A stretch of DNA of 64,000 nt, from assembly GCF_033958435.1 (NCBI RefSeq), contig NC_134137.1, positions 61,830,001-61,894,000 of the forward strand. Reading direction: 5' to 3'. The translations under genes and the position numbers were made by a program. Shown one piece after another: positions 12,942 through 25,000 of this stretch. This DNA is from Carettochelys insculpta. Its lineage: Eukaryota > Chordata > Testudines > Carettochelyidae. How positions within the stretch are numbered: the stretch's first letter is position 1; every line of letters begins with the position of its first letter. A model generated the notes under the pieces. The model did no database searches and was not told where the DNA came from. It saw only the letters and a program-made list of their open reading frames with translations.

Positions 12942-13850
12942 TGGGCAAGTAAAATATGGCCAATGGACCAGATAAAGTCCACCAAACCTTCCAATTCAGC
13001 CTAACATACTTCTCTAAGCTACAAAAATCCCACGGCTAAACAAGACCCTCAAGCAGGCTCTCTGCCAGCCACACCCTCACATGCTGCTCAAAGCAACTAG
13101 CTGCTGGAACTGTGTGTGTCTCTGTGCTGCAAATCCCATGGGAGGGGAATCTGTATGCTGTCCCTGCTCCCAGCACAATATCGCAGTTCCCACTGGCCAG
13201 AAATCTGCCAATGGGAGCTGCCTGGACTATGTTTGCAGGCACCTGCAGCATGCAAATTCCTCCCTCCCCAGGCGCACACAACACAGAGATGCAAATGGCC
13301 CCAGCAGCTGGCTCCTTTGATTGGCGAGCAGGAGGGTGGGTAAGCATGTCAGGCAGGGAGCCTACCCAAGAGTCCCACTGGACTGTTGGCTAGGAGGTGC
13401 CAAAGGTAAATGCCTCACAGTCAGAGCCTGCACCTGGCACCCCCATTCCCTCCCTCCCTCCTCCAAATTTCTGTCCCAGGTAACAACCCAAATGCCTGCA
13501 CCTCCTCCTGCTCCCCCACCTCTGGTCACAACTTCCTCTGAGACCCTGCATCTGCCCTCTACCTTTCCCCCATGTCAGAATCCTTTCCTGGACCCATATC
13601 TCTTCCTGGATCTTGCACCCCCTCCATCACCCTAATTCTCTGCCCTAGTTCACAACCTCTTCTTTCATCCAAACTCCATCTCTGTCTCCACATCTGCTCC
13701 TGCAACCCAGTACCCTTCCTTGAGCTCCCTTCTGCACCCAAGCTCCATCCCAGACTATGCACCTTCTCTATTAACATAGAAGAATGTGAACCTTGACCAC
13801 TAACCATGTTCTTGGACTGCCCCCCCCATCAAAATTATTGCCCACCCCTG
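12942..13850. mobile_element. Non-autonomous DNA transposon of about 0.9 kb, GGGCAA termini
   Basis: The left end (GGGCAAGTAAAATATGGCC) and the right end (AAAATTATTGCCCACCCCTG) share short inverted GGGCAA/TTGCCC termini. The interior is GC-rich and has many overlapping frames on both strands (13.0-13.8 kb), none with a domain. Another copy in the opposite orientation lies at about 57,028-57,831. A related fragment occurs at about 40.21-40.49 kb. A hAT-type origin is suspected but unproven. Confidence 0.6.
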
Positions 13851-13985
13851 TTCTAAATAATGGTAAAGTTCATTATGTGATTATTTGTGTATTAATCTTC
13901 CACTGCTATTTCACTCTGAAGTTTCAGAATTGCATCGTTTTGACCATACAGCTCTAGATGTGAGCAGTGAAACCAGTAGAAATAT

Positions 13986-14178
13986 TAGGCCCTGAGCCTA
14001 CAAGACTTCATGCTTGTGAGCAGTGAGTATGCCTGCTGAACTTCATAGACTCACCCACGCACTTGAATGGTCAGATTTTCAAAGATTACAAATGAGGGTA
14101 TGAAACCTAGCTCCCATTTGTGCCTTTGAAAATCTGCCCCCAGGTTAGGTAAGTAAAAATGTTTGCAGGATCAGGGCC
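13986..14178. mobile_element. Palindromic MITE with nested fold-back
   Basis: GGCCCTGAGCCTACAAGACT on the left is mirrored by GTTTGCAGGATCAGGGCC on the right. About 14,074-14,143 is an inner fold-back with CAGATTTTCAAAGATTAC against TGCCTTTGAAAATCTGCCCC. This inner piece matches the one nested at 7.0-7.1 kb, so the same pair of families is nested twice in the window. Confidence 0.65.
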
Positions 14179-14439
14179 TTGTTTACTTAATCTTTTTCTT
14201 TCTTCAAGAAAAGTTATATAATAGTCTCACAACAATAATTTTACATTAAGATTGTAATTTTAGGCCCGGACCCTGACCCTGCAAGCTACTCCATACTGAT
14301 ACAACATATTCTGGGCAAGCCCAGGGGTCTCTCATAGCAGAGAGTGCTTAAACAGTTAAAAGCCAAGTCCCAAGTGTATTCTCTAGTAGTTTGAACAGGG
14401 AACTAAAACTCAAGCATGCTTTACTTATCTTTTCTCCAC

Positions 14440-14500
14440 AGCCTTATGTCACAGCAGCCATCTCAGTTTCCTCATCTGTAAAATGGGGAGAGTGACACCA
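14440..14500 (+). mobile_element. MIR/CORE-SINE relic upstream of the CpG island
   Basis: ATCTCAGTTTCCTCATCTGT followed by AAAATGGGGAGAGTGAC is very close to the conserved MIR/CORE core. It lies about 140 bp upstream of the GC-rich promoter region. Confidence 0.65.
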
Positions 14501-14599
14501 GACTAGCAGGTGGGTTACATGTTTATGAAGTGGTCTGATGATGGAAGAGTCTATAAAGGTACCACAGTGAACACTTTCAAAGGGACCGGTAATGTGCCC

Positions 14600-16200
14600 G
14601 CACTGCAGGTGGGTAGTCTGTCCAGAGCTAGTCACTCTGACTAGACGCTTGGCCCACGGGTGCCCTGGGAGGCGCCCACGCAGCTGGCCGCCACTGCAGG
14701 GAGAGTTGCCTCGCTGTGTCTGAGGGCCAAATACAGCGCTGGTGTAAAATGACTTCTGGCAGCTGCTGTGGCCAAGGCAGAATCGGGCCCCGCAGCTGCA
14801 GCCGTGCCATGTGGGCGAGCGGCTCGGAGAGCCTCAAACTTCTGCGTGGCCTGGCTGGGGGCTGAGGTGGGGGGAGAGCGGCGGCGGTAACGCGAGCGCG
14901 GCATTGGCAACGGACTTGGGGGTGGACTAGTTATTATCGGGTTCGCTTAAGTTTCTCCAGGTCGCTCCCCCGCCTTTTCCTCTGAGTGTCCCTCTTCCCC
15001 CCCACCCCCCGCCGCCCCAGACCCCCCCTTTACCTTGACAAGTCCAAGGGGCTGGTGGTGACTGACTGTCTCTCTCCCCCGAGTCTAGGGCTCTGGGTGA
15101 CATTCCCCCCTCCCCCCCTCATGAGCGGCGGTTGGGTTGCTAGCGCGGGAGCGCGCGCTAGCGGGGAGGGGGTGGAGCGCGCGCCAGCGGGGAGGGGGAG
15201 GGGCGGTATTGACAGCAGCGCGGTGTCTGTAGCGCTGCCTCAGCGCGAGCGGCTCTCCCCCTCCGCCCCCCCTCCCCTCATTCCCGGCATGCCCCAGGGC
15301 AGCGGGGCTGGCTCTAACGAATTTGAATGAAGAGCCCTGCGCTTTCGGCGCCATTTTCGAGTGATGCCCGATCGCATCGCTGCTGCGGGGGAGCCGGAGC
15401 TGGCGGGGCCGCTGAGCTGGGCGCAGACCGCCGCCAAAAGTAGCCGCTGCCCCCAGGAGGCGCCCGCCCGAGCGGTAAGCGGCCGTTGAGAGGTGTTGTC
15501 CGGTGAAGCGGGGCAAAGCTGTGTTCCGCCTGCGGGAAATATCCCCCCGAAGCCCTGTCGGGGAGCGAGCGCTGGGGATCCCGGCCCCGGAGGCTGCGGT
15601 GGGAATGATCGAGGCGGCGGGAGCGGCGTCCCCTCGGTGGGTCCGTCACTGTCCGCCTCTCCCCAGCTTGGGAGGCTCGGGGCTGCGGCTCTCTCAGGTA
15701 ACTCCCCCCCCTCGGGCGTCTGAAGGGAGCATCTCCCGGGCAGTGACCCTGTCTGCGATCGCGCCCCCCGCCCCCCCTCCCCCGCCTTCGGGAGCGGCGC
15801 AGCCCCCAGCAGAGCTGGGCAGGGAAGTTAGAGCAGCAGGCGGGGCCCCGGCGCACCCTGAGCGGAGGGCGCCCTCCCAGCCCCACTTGGGGGCTGCCTC
15901 TCCCGTGACGTGACATGACAGGCTGTGTCCCCCGTGGCGGTGGGCATGGCGCGGCGGACCGGAGAGCGCTCGGGATACAGCGATTGCTGGTCCCTTTGCT
16001 CCGCAGCAGCCAGCCGGGCTTCCCTCCCGCCCCCCGCAGGGCTTCTAAACCGGGGTAGGGCCCCCGGGCAGCCCCTGTCCTCCCCCCCCTCCCGTCTCCT
16101 TTCGCTGAAAACAGGTTGACTCCTCTGCCTCGGAGCTCGCAGCCTCCCACTTTTTAAGATCGTAATTTCCCGTGCCACGATCTCGAAGCCGCCTTTAGCA
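14600..16200. promoter_or_regulatory. CpG island promoter
   Basis: About 1.6 kb of GC- and CpG-rich sequence stands out sharply against AT-rich flanks. It has Sp1-type GC boxes (GGGGCGG near 15,200), repeated GCGCGC blocks near 15,150-15,183, and an E2F/YY1-like cluster (TTTCGGCGCCATTTTCG) at 15,343-15,359. Such islands mark vertebrate housekeeping or developmental promoters. Long frames cross it on both strands (up to 278 codons on minus, 15,314-16,150). They are Pro/Arg/Gly-rich and mutually overlapping, as expected by chance in GC-rich DNA, and I do not call them genes. The gene could not be identified. Both directions of transcription are possible. Confidence 0.85.
15310..15474 (+). other. 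Candidate first exon ending in a splice donor
   Basis: The right boundary is GAGCG|GTAAGC, a good donor at 15,475. An ATG at 15,364 opens a frame (begins MPDRIAAAGEPELAG) of exactly 37 codons that ends at 15,474, so the exon would finish in phase 0. Without splicing the frame runs on only four more codons to a stop. Joined to either candidate downstream exon it also stops within about six codons, so it may be an upstream ORF or a chance frame. The start at 15,310 is nominal; the transcription start was not determined. Confidence 0.3.
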
Positions 16201-17823
16201 GAGACGGTTGTGCGGCCGCTCGTTATCGCATTTTATCATCTGCGCCCTTTTGGCTCATAATGAAGGACCAACGGGCTTTTAATTGTCTGTCAGCCAGGGC
16301 TGGGTGTTTTTAGCATTAACCCCCGAGTTTCTTTCCTGAGCTCAAAGGGAGAACGTAATTTGAGGCCGTTTGAATTGTCAGTTATTTGTAGGTGCTTTTC
16401 GTCTTCTCCTCCCCCCTCTTCCCCCACCCCCCAACATGGGTGATTGTCGTCCCCGGAGGCAGCGGAGCCTAATACTGTGATTAGAAGTGGCCATTCACCA
16501 TCTCTTCTCCGCCTACTAAATTCTCCGTCTCTGTCACCCGGGTCGCTATTTGTCATTGGCTTATCTATTTTTTGGAGGCTGTTTCTATGTCAATTTTCCG
16601 TGGCCAGCAATTCTCGGTCTCCCCTAGGTTATGAGTATTTGTGCTTATGGTGATCTGCAGTGTGCTCACTCGCGCAGCCTATGTGATGAGCGATTACCCC
16701 GCTGCATACACATAATATGTGACACTCTGTGCCTTTCCCTCCACGACGCTGTTTAACCCTGTCGGGACTGGATTTGCCGTGAGCGCTCACTTCATAGTTG
16801 TGCAGACACCAGAAAGACATTTTTGCTGCAGCAATTATTTGGTGAGAGTGAGTAGGGGGATAATAATGCACAGGGCGCAGACAAGTTAACGCACTGCAAG
16901 CTCAGAAACAGGCAGACCTTCTGGCTCCATTCCAGATACAATTTCTAGCGCTACTTTTACTCCTCTGCCTACTTCCCTATTCGCTTTCCGCCGCCTGAAC
17001 CTTTCTCATATGCGGAAAGACGTATGAATATTTTCCCGTATACTGCTAGATCCCTAGGCACCAATCCGCTTTCTTTGAGTACGTAGAACTCACAGGGAAT
17101 CCCTGGGGATGGCGTGTGCGCAGTGAATTCCGGATCGGGCCCTCGTTTATGTGCACTTCAGAAAATACTGGACCAGAGTATGCATTTCCACTGATTGGCT
17201 GCATGAATGCATTACTGGGCTTGAAGGTTGGATCGTAGGATTTCTCAGCTTCTCTCTCTAACGCCCCCTCCCTTCCCCTCCCTGCCCCCCCCCGCGCATC
17301 CATCCACTCTCTGGTTAACGCCAAGAGTGTGCGTTTTGCTTAGCACCCTCTGCACCGAAAATAATGAGTTAACCTAGGAGGGACGTACAGAAGAGTTGGG
17401 GTGCAGAAGTGGTGTACAAAGGATTTCTGTGTACATAGCTGAAGGCTTGTAGCCTTAAAGACAAACACAAATCTTTGAATGTTGGCTGGATTCTAGGCAT
17501 TTTCTATGTAAGGCAGAAATACAATAGTTTAAGAATACATTCTTACTGTGAACTGTGTGCGTTTCTTAGTTTTTAAATCCAGAATACAAATAAGACTATT
17601 CAGTCTGTCTATTCAGGCACAATTATTGTTAGTTTGTCTCTAATTTATCTTTTCAGTCTTCACAGCTAGAAATTTAAATTTCATCTGTTAAATTGGAATA
17701 CTAATACTACCTTGTAACACTTCAGCACTTATTTCTTTGGGGGTACGTGATTACTAGTTAACTGTTTTAAGAAACATTTTTGATGTGTTGTGTAGGAATG
17801 TACATAAAGCTGTTTCTTTGCAG
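16201..17823. other. CpG-island shore; no gene seen
   Basis: Intermediate GC with scattered CpGs to about 17,340, then AT-rich. No transposon was recognised. Frames of 60-92 codons overlap and show no domain. In a vertebrate promoter this is usually first-intron regulatory DNA. Confidence 0.5.
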
Positions 17824-17961
17824 CTGAGTGAATACTTTTAAAAATATCAGTATTTGAAGAGATTTACAATATTTAGCAATGGACGTAAGCTTGTAAATAC
17901 TGACTTTCGCTTTCAAGGAAATAACTGTCCTGCCTCATAGCTAATTTAGAAAACAGAACAG
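17824..17961 (+). other. Candidate internal untranslated exon, 138 bp
   Basis: It is preceded by a strong acceptor (TGTTTCTTTGCAG|CTGAG) and followed by a near-consensus donor (AACAG|GTAAGTATT). All three + frames contain stops, so if real it is a 5' untranslated exon. An ATG GAC GTA AGC TTG TAA mini-ORF lies at 17,879-17,896. It sits 2.35 kb downstream of the candidate first exon on the same strand. Both splice sites are seen directly; exon use is inference. Confidence 0.4.
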
Positions 17962-20900
17962 GTAAGTATTGTACAGGTGCGTATGCTTTATTTCATTCTC
18001 TGACATTCAAGTACATAGCATACATAGTATGCTTTATTTTAGTCTTCTATAATTAAAATATGTGTAATTATTAGGTATTTAACTACATAAAACAATGGTT
18101 ACTCTTTAGCTTCATTTTTATTTCAGAAGTTTATTGTTTCCATTTTTTAATAATGATATAAAAGTGGGTGTGGCCAAAAAGAAAGCAGCAAGCAATCTGA
18201 TACTAGAATACAGTGCACTTTTATGTAATTTATATAGCTTTCCTGATACTTGATTTAGTCATTTGGTGTATTTGAGAAATTCACTTAGTTTCAATTGAAC
18301 CTCATAGGACTGCTTGTATTTTTCACCTTAGTTAAAATGTCAAACATTAACTGAGGTTTACTTGGCCTTATAAGAGTTTAATTTGTTATTTTCTCTAAAT
18401 ATTTTTGTAGCTCTAATAAATATGTATTTATATTAGACCCATAAATTTAAGGTTATAGTTATGCACTTGTGATCAGATTACCACTTATAATTTTGTCTTT
18501 AAACATAATCAGTATCATCTTTATAAGTATGTTTCTGTTAAGCCTGTTCAGTTATTTTGTGTCTTAGAAAAACTTTTCAGATAGGCTACAGTTGTCCTAT
18601 TAAAAGCTAATGTTGCACTGAAACTTCACAAGAGGTACAGGGTGTTTTTAGTGTTGTGTTTTTGTCTCTCTTTTTGAAGTGTAAATCTGCTGAAGATTGA
18701 AGAAACTTTTAATAAATAAAAAGGACTATCTCTTAGTAATTTGGCACATAGATAGCTATTACTGATACTGTGTGATATGGTATTGAAAATTTATTGTAGT
18801 AACACTTTAAGACAGACTATTGTAGTTAACTTGTTAGCTAAATATTAAAGTTAAAGTATGCCATCTGTGGTCTTTTTATTTTTTAAGGTTAATAGAATCA
18901 AGACATTCTTACCATTCCATGTGAAACACAAAGCTACAAAGGAAACTTATTTCTAAACTTACTAATTTCAATTTCTAAGTTAATTGTTACTGTCTCAGTA
19001 TATATTACAATTTGTAGTTACATATTCCTTGAACTGCAGACACACTACCTACCTATAGGTATATTCCTCAGGGGGAATTTATGTAACCCATATTTGGATG
19101 TCATAAGGCAGTCCTAACAGGTGTATCAAAAATTCGGGGGAGTTTTGTGTGTATATACACACACTTCCTATTTTTATATACAGAATAGTGATGTAACAGT
19201 CTGTGTATGTAGCAACTTACTATTTTTTAATATTTGAAGTAGGAAATGTTAAACTATACTTAAAAGGAACTGGGAGACTTAAATTATGGTCTCTGCATAT
19301 TCTGGAAGTATTTGTTTTCTTAGGTGCAGGTTTTTTCCCCAAAGTCAGTTACTTGTCATTCCAGCAATTACATTCATTACTCATTTCGTCATAAATTATC
19401 AAATGTAGAGCATCTTTAGACTTATTTTGATTATCTGTGAAAGCTGTAGCGAATAAAATATAGGATTTTTTGTAATAAAATTTTTAAAAACAGAAAATTG
19501 TTTTTAAAGTATGTAAATATATTTGGGGAATATTTTGAGTATATATTTGCAACTTTTAAATAGCTAATAATCTAGTACTAGAATAAGTGGTCAGAAAAAA
19601 TTCTACCGTTGTTATTAATCATATTTTTTGTGTGGGCCAAGCTGAACAAAATCACTTTATTTTGCATAGGTAGTGTGTTACTTTTCTGTGGCTTTTTACA
19701 CACTAGTTTAGAGGTAAGTTATTTAATTTTTGTCTTTGGTAATAATATATATTTTAAAGTAGAAATAATAGCAATGTACAGTATCTACAAATATTGAAGA
19801 AAAGATGAGACAACAGGGATATGGAAGTTGTATAAATTTTAACGTAAATGAAAAAGTTGGTTTGCAGTTTTATTTATTTTGTGAATTATTGGCGCTTGCA
19901 CTATAAAATTGCTGATTACTCACTGTTTTAATACCTATCAAACTGGAATGTTTATTCTTTTTAACTCTAAATTATCATGAATATTTTTTCTTAATTTTGT
20001 GTGGTACACTATATTTCTGAGATGGTAAGAATTGGCCTCATTTAAACTTTCTGTCTTTGTTTAATATAACTTAAATCAATGCCTGTATTGATTTCTTTAA
20101 CCCTTTATTGTAATTTTTTGAAAAGGCCTAATTCTGCTAAAATATTTCATTTGTGCAAGTCTACACATTAGAGATTTAATGGGTCTGTAATTCTGACAAA
20201 TAATTTAGTTCTCAGCTTCATTTATTTTTGTGTAACTGCTTCCATCTGTTCTGCATGAAGACTGGAGGTGGATAATGTAACTTCACCTTTAATGCAGTTA
20301 TGCTGTAAATTTTACTATTTTTAATTGTCTAATATTTGTGTCTGAGAGTTCATTGTCTCTGTACTTTTAAAAGCTAGTTTTTATTTGCGGAAAGTAATAG
20401 ACTTCAAGATCTTTCATTCTGAACAATTTTAAAAATTTCAGTAGTTCATCTTATCTAGAATACAAGTATTATTGTGTATATATACAGAATGTTGTATAAA
20501 TACGAATGTATAGCCATTATTTTACGAAAGAATTTCTAAGAAAACTTTTTCAGAATCAAGCTATGGTCTCCGTTTTACCTGAAACTGAAAAAACCAGCAG
20601 TGACTCTCAGTCATCTTTATTAATGTCTAAAGGAAACCACTATTGAAAGTAGCAAATATATATACATATAAGATACATTTATATATGTATATATATGTTC
20701 AAGATACACATATATATATCTCCCCTGTAAATATAGATTATTAATAAATGTTGAGAATTAGGTCAAATTGACTCAGAAATCCACTATTTGTTCATCAAGT
20801 AAGTTGTCCAATTGTGTTAAGATTTGCACTTGATCATTATTTTAAATTTTTTGTGATAATATGAATGTGTATCTTCAAACTTCACATTTAACATACAAAA

Positions 20901-21917
20901 AGATTATATGACTATTTTTTTATAAAAAATAGTGAACAAAAGAAATGGTTTATTGGCTAGATATTTTTTCCAAGTTCTTTGTTTCTAAATGGGTGGGAGT
21001 GGAGAAGTTGTACTGGGGAAGCTAAAGAAAAATATACTTTTACAATAAAAGTAAGTTAGCCTTATTTAATACGCTGCTTTTTGTTTTAATAAAACTTGAA
21101 AATACAGTTAATGAGTAAAGAGCAAATATACTGAAAATATTTGCAAACAGGTGACCAGCTCTAGTCATCTGCTGCTTGTTTATTAGACATAATTGGGGAT
21201 GTATCTTGTCATAGCATCAATAGTTCAAAAGCTAAATAAATCTGAACATTTGGCTATGTTAATTCCTGGTTTCTTCCTGTAAATATTTGAAATGACCATC
21301 TTTATTAGGTTTTTGCCCTATTTTTTTCTAATTAATTTCATGATCATACTCCCCGCCCCCCCTCCTTTAAATTGTGTGTGACTGCAAAACTATACCATTC
21401 CATTAGATGTTTTAGAGTAACCTATTATGTTTATATAATTCTTCCCTTCTTAAAAATGATCGTACTGCTGGTGTATTGATTGGATTGCTGGTGTATTGAG
21501 AAAAGAGGACTAAAACTGTTTTAAAGAAAACACTACATGCTAAACATTTGTTGATAAAAGTCAGTAGTGGATTTTAGGAAATACCTCAGTGCACACATTA
21601 ATTGTTAAATGTTTACAGTGAACTGTTTAATTTTTTTCTCCCCCTTACTTCCCACAAGAATACACTATAGGGAGAATGAAAGCAGAAACATGCTAATCTG
21701 ATTTGTTTCAGGAGGCTACTGATAATAGAGAAGCATATCACAGGTGTTCCTAATAAAGTCAGATTGTTTTTTTTAAAAAAGGTGTTTTTAAAATTAGGAT
21801 TTTCCTTAACATAGACAAAATGAGGGTCAACTTGATGACCTACATCTATGTTTGGGGATCAGCCATGAAACTGTGGGTGTCAGAAATATGTTATAGTACA
21901 TGACATTTTTATTGCAG
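17962..21917. other. AT-rich intron-like DNA with almost no transposons
   Basis: I recognised no SINE, LINE or MITE. There is an AT-rich dinucleotide stretch near 20,660-20,722 (TATATACATATA type, partly self-complementary). No domain-bearing frame was seen. Confidence 0.55.
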
Positions 21918-22010
21918 GTTTTGACCTTTCAATAGAGAGCTGATTCTGGAGAACAACTTACTTCTGTGATTGAAAAATTCGCCCTGGAAAGCTGATGCAG
22001 CATGAGAATG
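21918..22010 (+). other. Second candidate exon, 93 bp
   Basis: The acceptor is ATTTTTATTGCAG|GTTTTG, with a moderate pyrimidine tract. The donor is GAGAATG|GTATAG, which is weak. Two ATGs lie close to the donor (21,995 begins MQHENG). If the frame from 21,995 were spliced it could be a coding start with 16 nt of coding sequence in this exon. The match is weaker than for 17,824-17,961. No gene was recognised from it. Confidence 0.25.
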
Positions 22011-25000
22011 GTATAGATGATATTAACATTTCACGTATTTCATATGCTCTTTATTTTTAAAAAATGCACATAGTAATAGTATTTCTTTGGTTTGGACATA
22101 ATAACAGTGTTATACTGAGTTAAAGATTTTCTGTTTGCTGAAGTTATTCTTCACATTCACTCCGTAAAGTTTTAAAACTAAATAAAAAAACAGTCTCCAT
22201 TTCCCTCTGAAGACAGTCTGTGTGTTGTGGCCAAAATATGTACAAAAAGCTGAGCTTGCAACAGCCTTGCTCATTGGAGTTACATAAATTCTCCATATAG
22301 TGTTGTTCTCATATTCTTGTATAGGGAATTACTACTGCTAAGGCAAAATAATTATAGTAATGGATGATGCAGCAGTTATTTTTAAGTAATTTTATTCTGT
22401 TGCCAGTAGTGTGTGTGTGTGAAAGAGAAGAAAGGAGAAAATAGCTGAGTGCATTTCAATGTACTGTCGAAAAATTAATTTTTAAAGTTACTAATAACTA
22501 GCAATTTCACAATTAAAGCAATATAGAATTTGCAAAATCAATTTTTCAAACCTCACCTATATGAAGAGTTGTAAAAAATTAAATTTATCTTGGTGTGTAC
22601 AAAAATATTTAAGTATTCTACATTAACACAATGCATAATTTAAGAATAATAAACATGGAATATACAATACTCATCTTGTAAGTCCTGCTTTGCACTAAGT
22701 GGTAATTTGGTTGAAACTGAGAAATCCATTCAAAGTAATCAAGACCGCTCTACTTGTATATGAATAATCTCAACTAACTGTTAAAATAAACAACTGAAAT
22801 TTAAAAAGTAATTGCACCAAGATCAAACAAATTTATGTTTAAACACTAAACATAGCAAGATACATTTTGAAGACTTTATTTCTGTGATAAAATGCATTGT
22901 GGCAACAACTAATTTTATGAACATACTGTAACATTAGCAACTGGAGTATTCAGCTTGCATAGAGATTTTAGCTTTAATCAAATCTTACTGCCTTTTTAAA
23001 TATATGTCTTTGCAGAAAATAATTGTACCAAAATGTATAATATAAACTTTGCTTTTAAAAGCTGTAATAAGCCCATTCAGTTGTTGACTATACCTAAAAA
23101 TCCTCCAGCAAATCCACCGATGTGTAAAATGTATCTCTCCTTACTCCAGGAGCTAACTTCAAATCTGATTGAAAGATTGCAAGTGGTCAGCAATGACGCA
23201 CAGTATATTGTAATAGTATTTTAGTTAAAAATAAATAGTTTTTTTCTTACAGAATGTATAGGAACTATTCTATATAGTATGACAATTTTGTAGCTACTGT
23301 AATCCTTTTACATAAAATTTACATCTGAAAGCCAAAACTTCAAATACACACAATATAAAATGTAAAATACATTTGGACTAGAGCATAACTTTATATTTTG
23401 AGAAATCTTATACCTTTTCTTTATTTTATTGTAAATGGGCAGTGAAATTTTTTAAATCTTTATTAGAATAAAACAAAGTTATTATTTTATTGGGATTTTA
23501 TTAATAGTCTTGTTTAGGGTAATTTGCATACCATGCAAAGTTTTTACACTTTAGAAGCTGTTATGAACCTCTGTTCTTGATTCAATAGATAATATTGAGT
23601 TATAAATAATTTGCTTTTCCAGTTGCCCTAAGAATATAAAGACTTTGTATTAATGTTAATTATTTTGTTTGTGCTCGTTTTTTCTGTGAAAAAGTTACAA
23701 TCTTTTTAATGAAAATCAGAATTACACTGGTAGGCGAAAGTATCTAAAATCCTCTTGTTACAAATTCAGAAGATGAAAATTTGATGAGGTATTCTTCAGT
23801 CTGACTAAAGTTGAGGCTATGTCTCATGTAATATTTGAAAGAAAATATGCTGTCTATAGTTTAAATAAAAATCCAGAGGATTATTGTAAATTTATGGTCT
23901 AATGCTGCAAACTCTTAAATACACAAATAGTGCTAAAGACTGCTATGAGTAAGAATTAGCAGGATAATGGCCTTAGTATTTGCAATCCCTTGATTTTTTT
24001 TAAAAAGATTTTTTTTTCATAACACTTGGTATCCTTAAATGGATAGTTTTGAAATATAGTAATATTTTGCAGGAGTTATCTCAAAATGAGGAATTAAAAA
24101 TGTGTACCAACACAGTTACTCAAAAGGCTTATTAACTGACAAGCTCAAATATCACAACGGAGTGCTACTGTAAATAAACTTGTAAATTTTCGTTATAAAG
24201 TGAACTTTTTTCATCTGTTGATTTTCTTATAGAAATTTGTCATACTGAAACCCCTTCTATATAATTCACAACCCAAAATAAAGTATAGTGACTTTCTAGA
24301 GGGATGTAAGAGCATGTGTGTGTATGTTTTCTTCTCACACTTAAGCTGAATTGCTGCAATCCTTATTTAGGTAAAACTGTTGACTGCAGTGGGAGTTTTC
24401 CTGAATAAGCACTGCAATGTGGGGCCCCTAAAAAGAATTGGTGTGGATATTTAAACATTACAATTGAAAATTTCTTTTTTTTAAATTAGTCTTCATTATC
24501 TAAGAGTAATTGACAGTGAATGGGATAAAAATGCACACAATTTACTTTTTTACAGAGCTACGTATGTGTAATGTTTTGTGACCATTTTTATTATTTCTTC
24601 TTTAGGTGCGTACACAGAACTATACAGAGTGGTTGGCTAAATAATAGTTTTAAGAGCTGGCAACACGTGCTTATATAATAGAGCATAAGTCTCTAAAAGT
24701 GCTGTTGCAGATTATGTTGTCAGTTTTCCTATGTTTTCTTTAAAGTCTTAAGTCAATTGAAATGGATAGCTCCATATCTATTTCATTAAAATTATTTAAC
24801 TTGTGCCTAGTTATTACAACACATGTAAAATCACCCATTGTTTTGAAAACTCATATCTTAGGCAAGTCAGTTTAAAATTTGGAATCCTTTACAACTTCAT
24901 TGCCTGGCTTTTGTTGATTTAAACTGGATCCAGCCTTAATATAAAAACCCTTCATTAAAAATGTTAACAGATTTTTTTTTAAAAAATCACTTTTATTCTG

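Noticed and set aside
14986..15330. Plus-strand frame of 114 codons in the CpG island
   Set aside because: Same reasons; it ends just before the candidate first exon's ATG and is low-complexity.
15314..16150. Minus-strand frame of 278 codons across the CpG island
   Set aside because: It is Arg/Gly/Pro-rich, overlaps several frames on both strands, has no recognisable domain and no splice support. GC-rich DNA lacks stops by chance.
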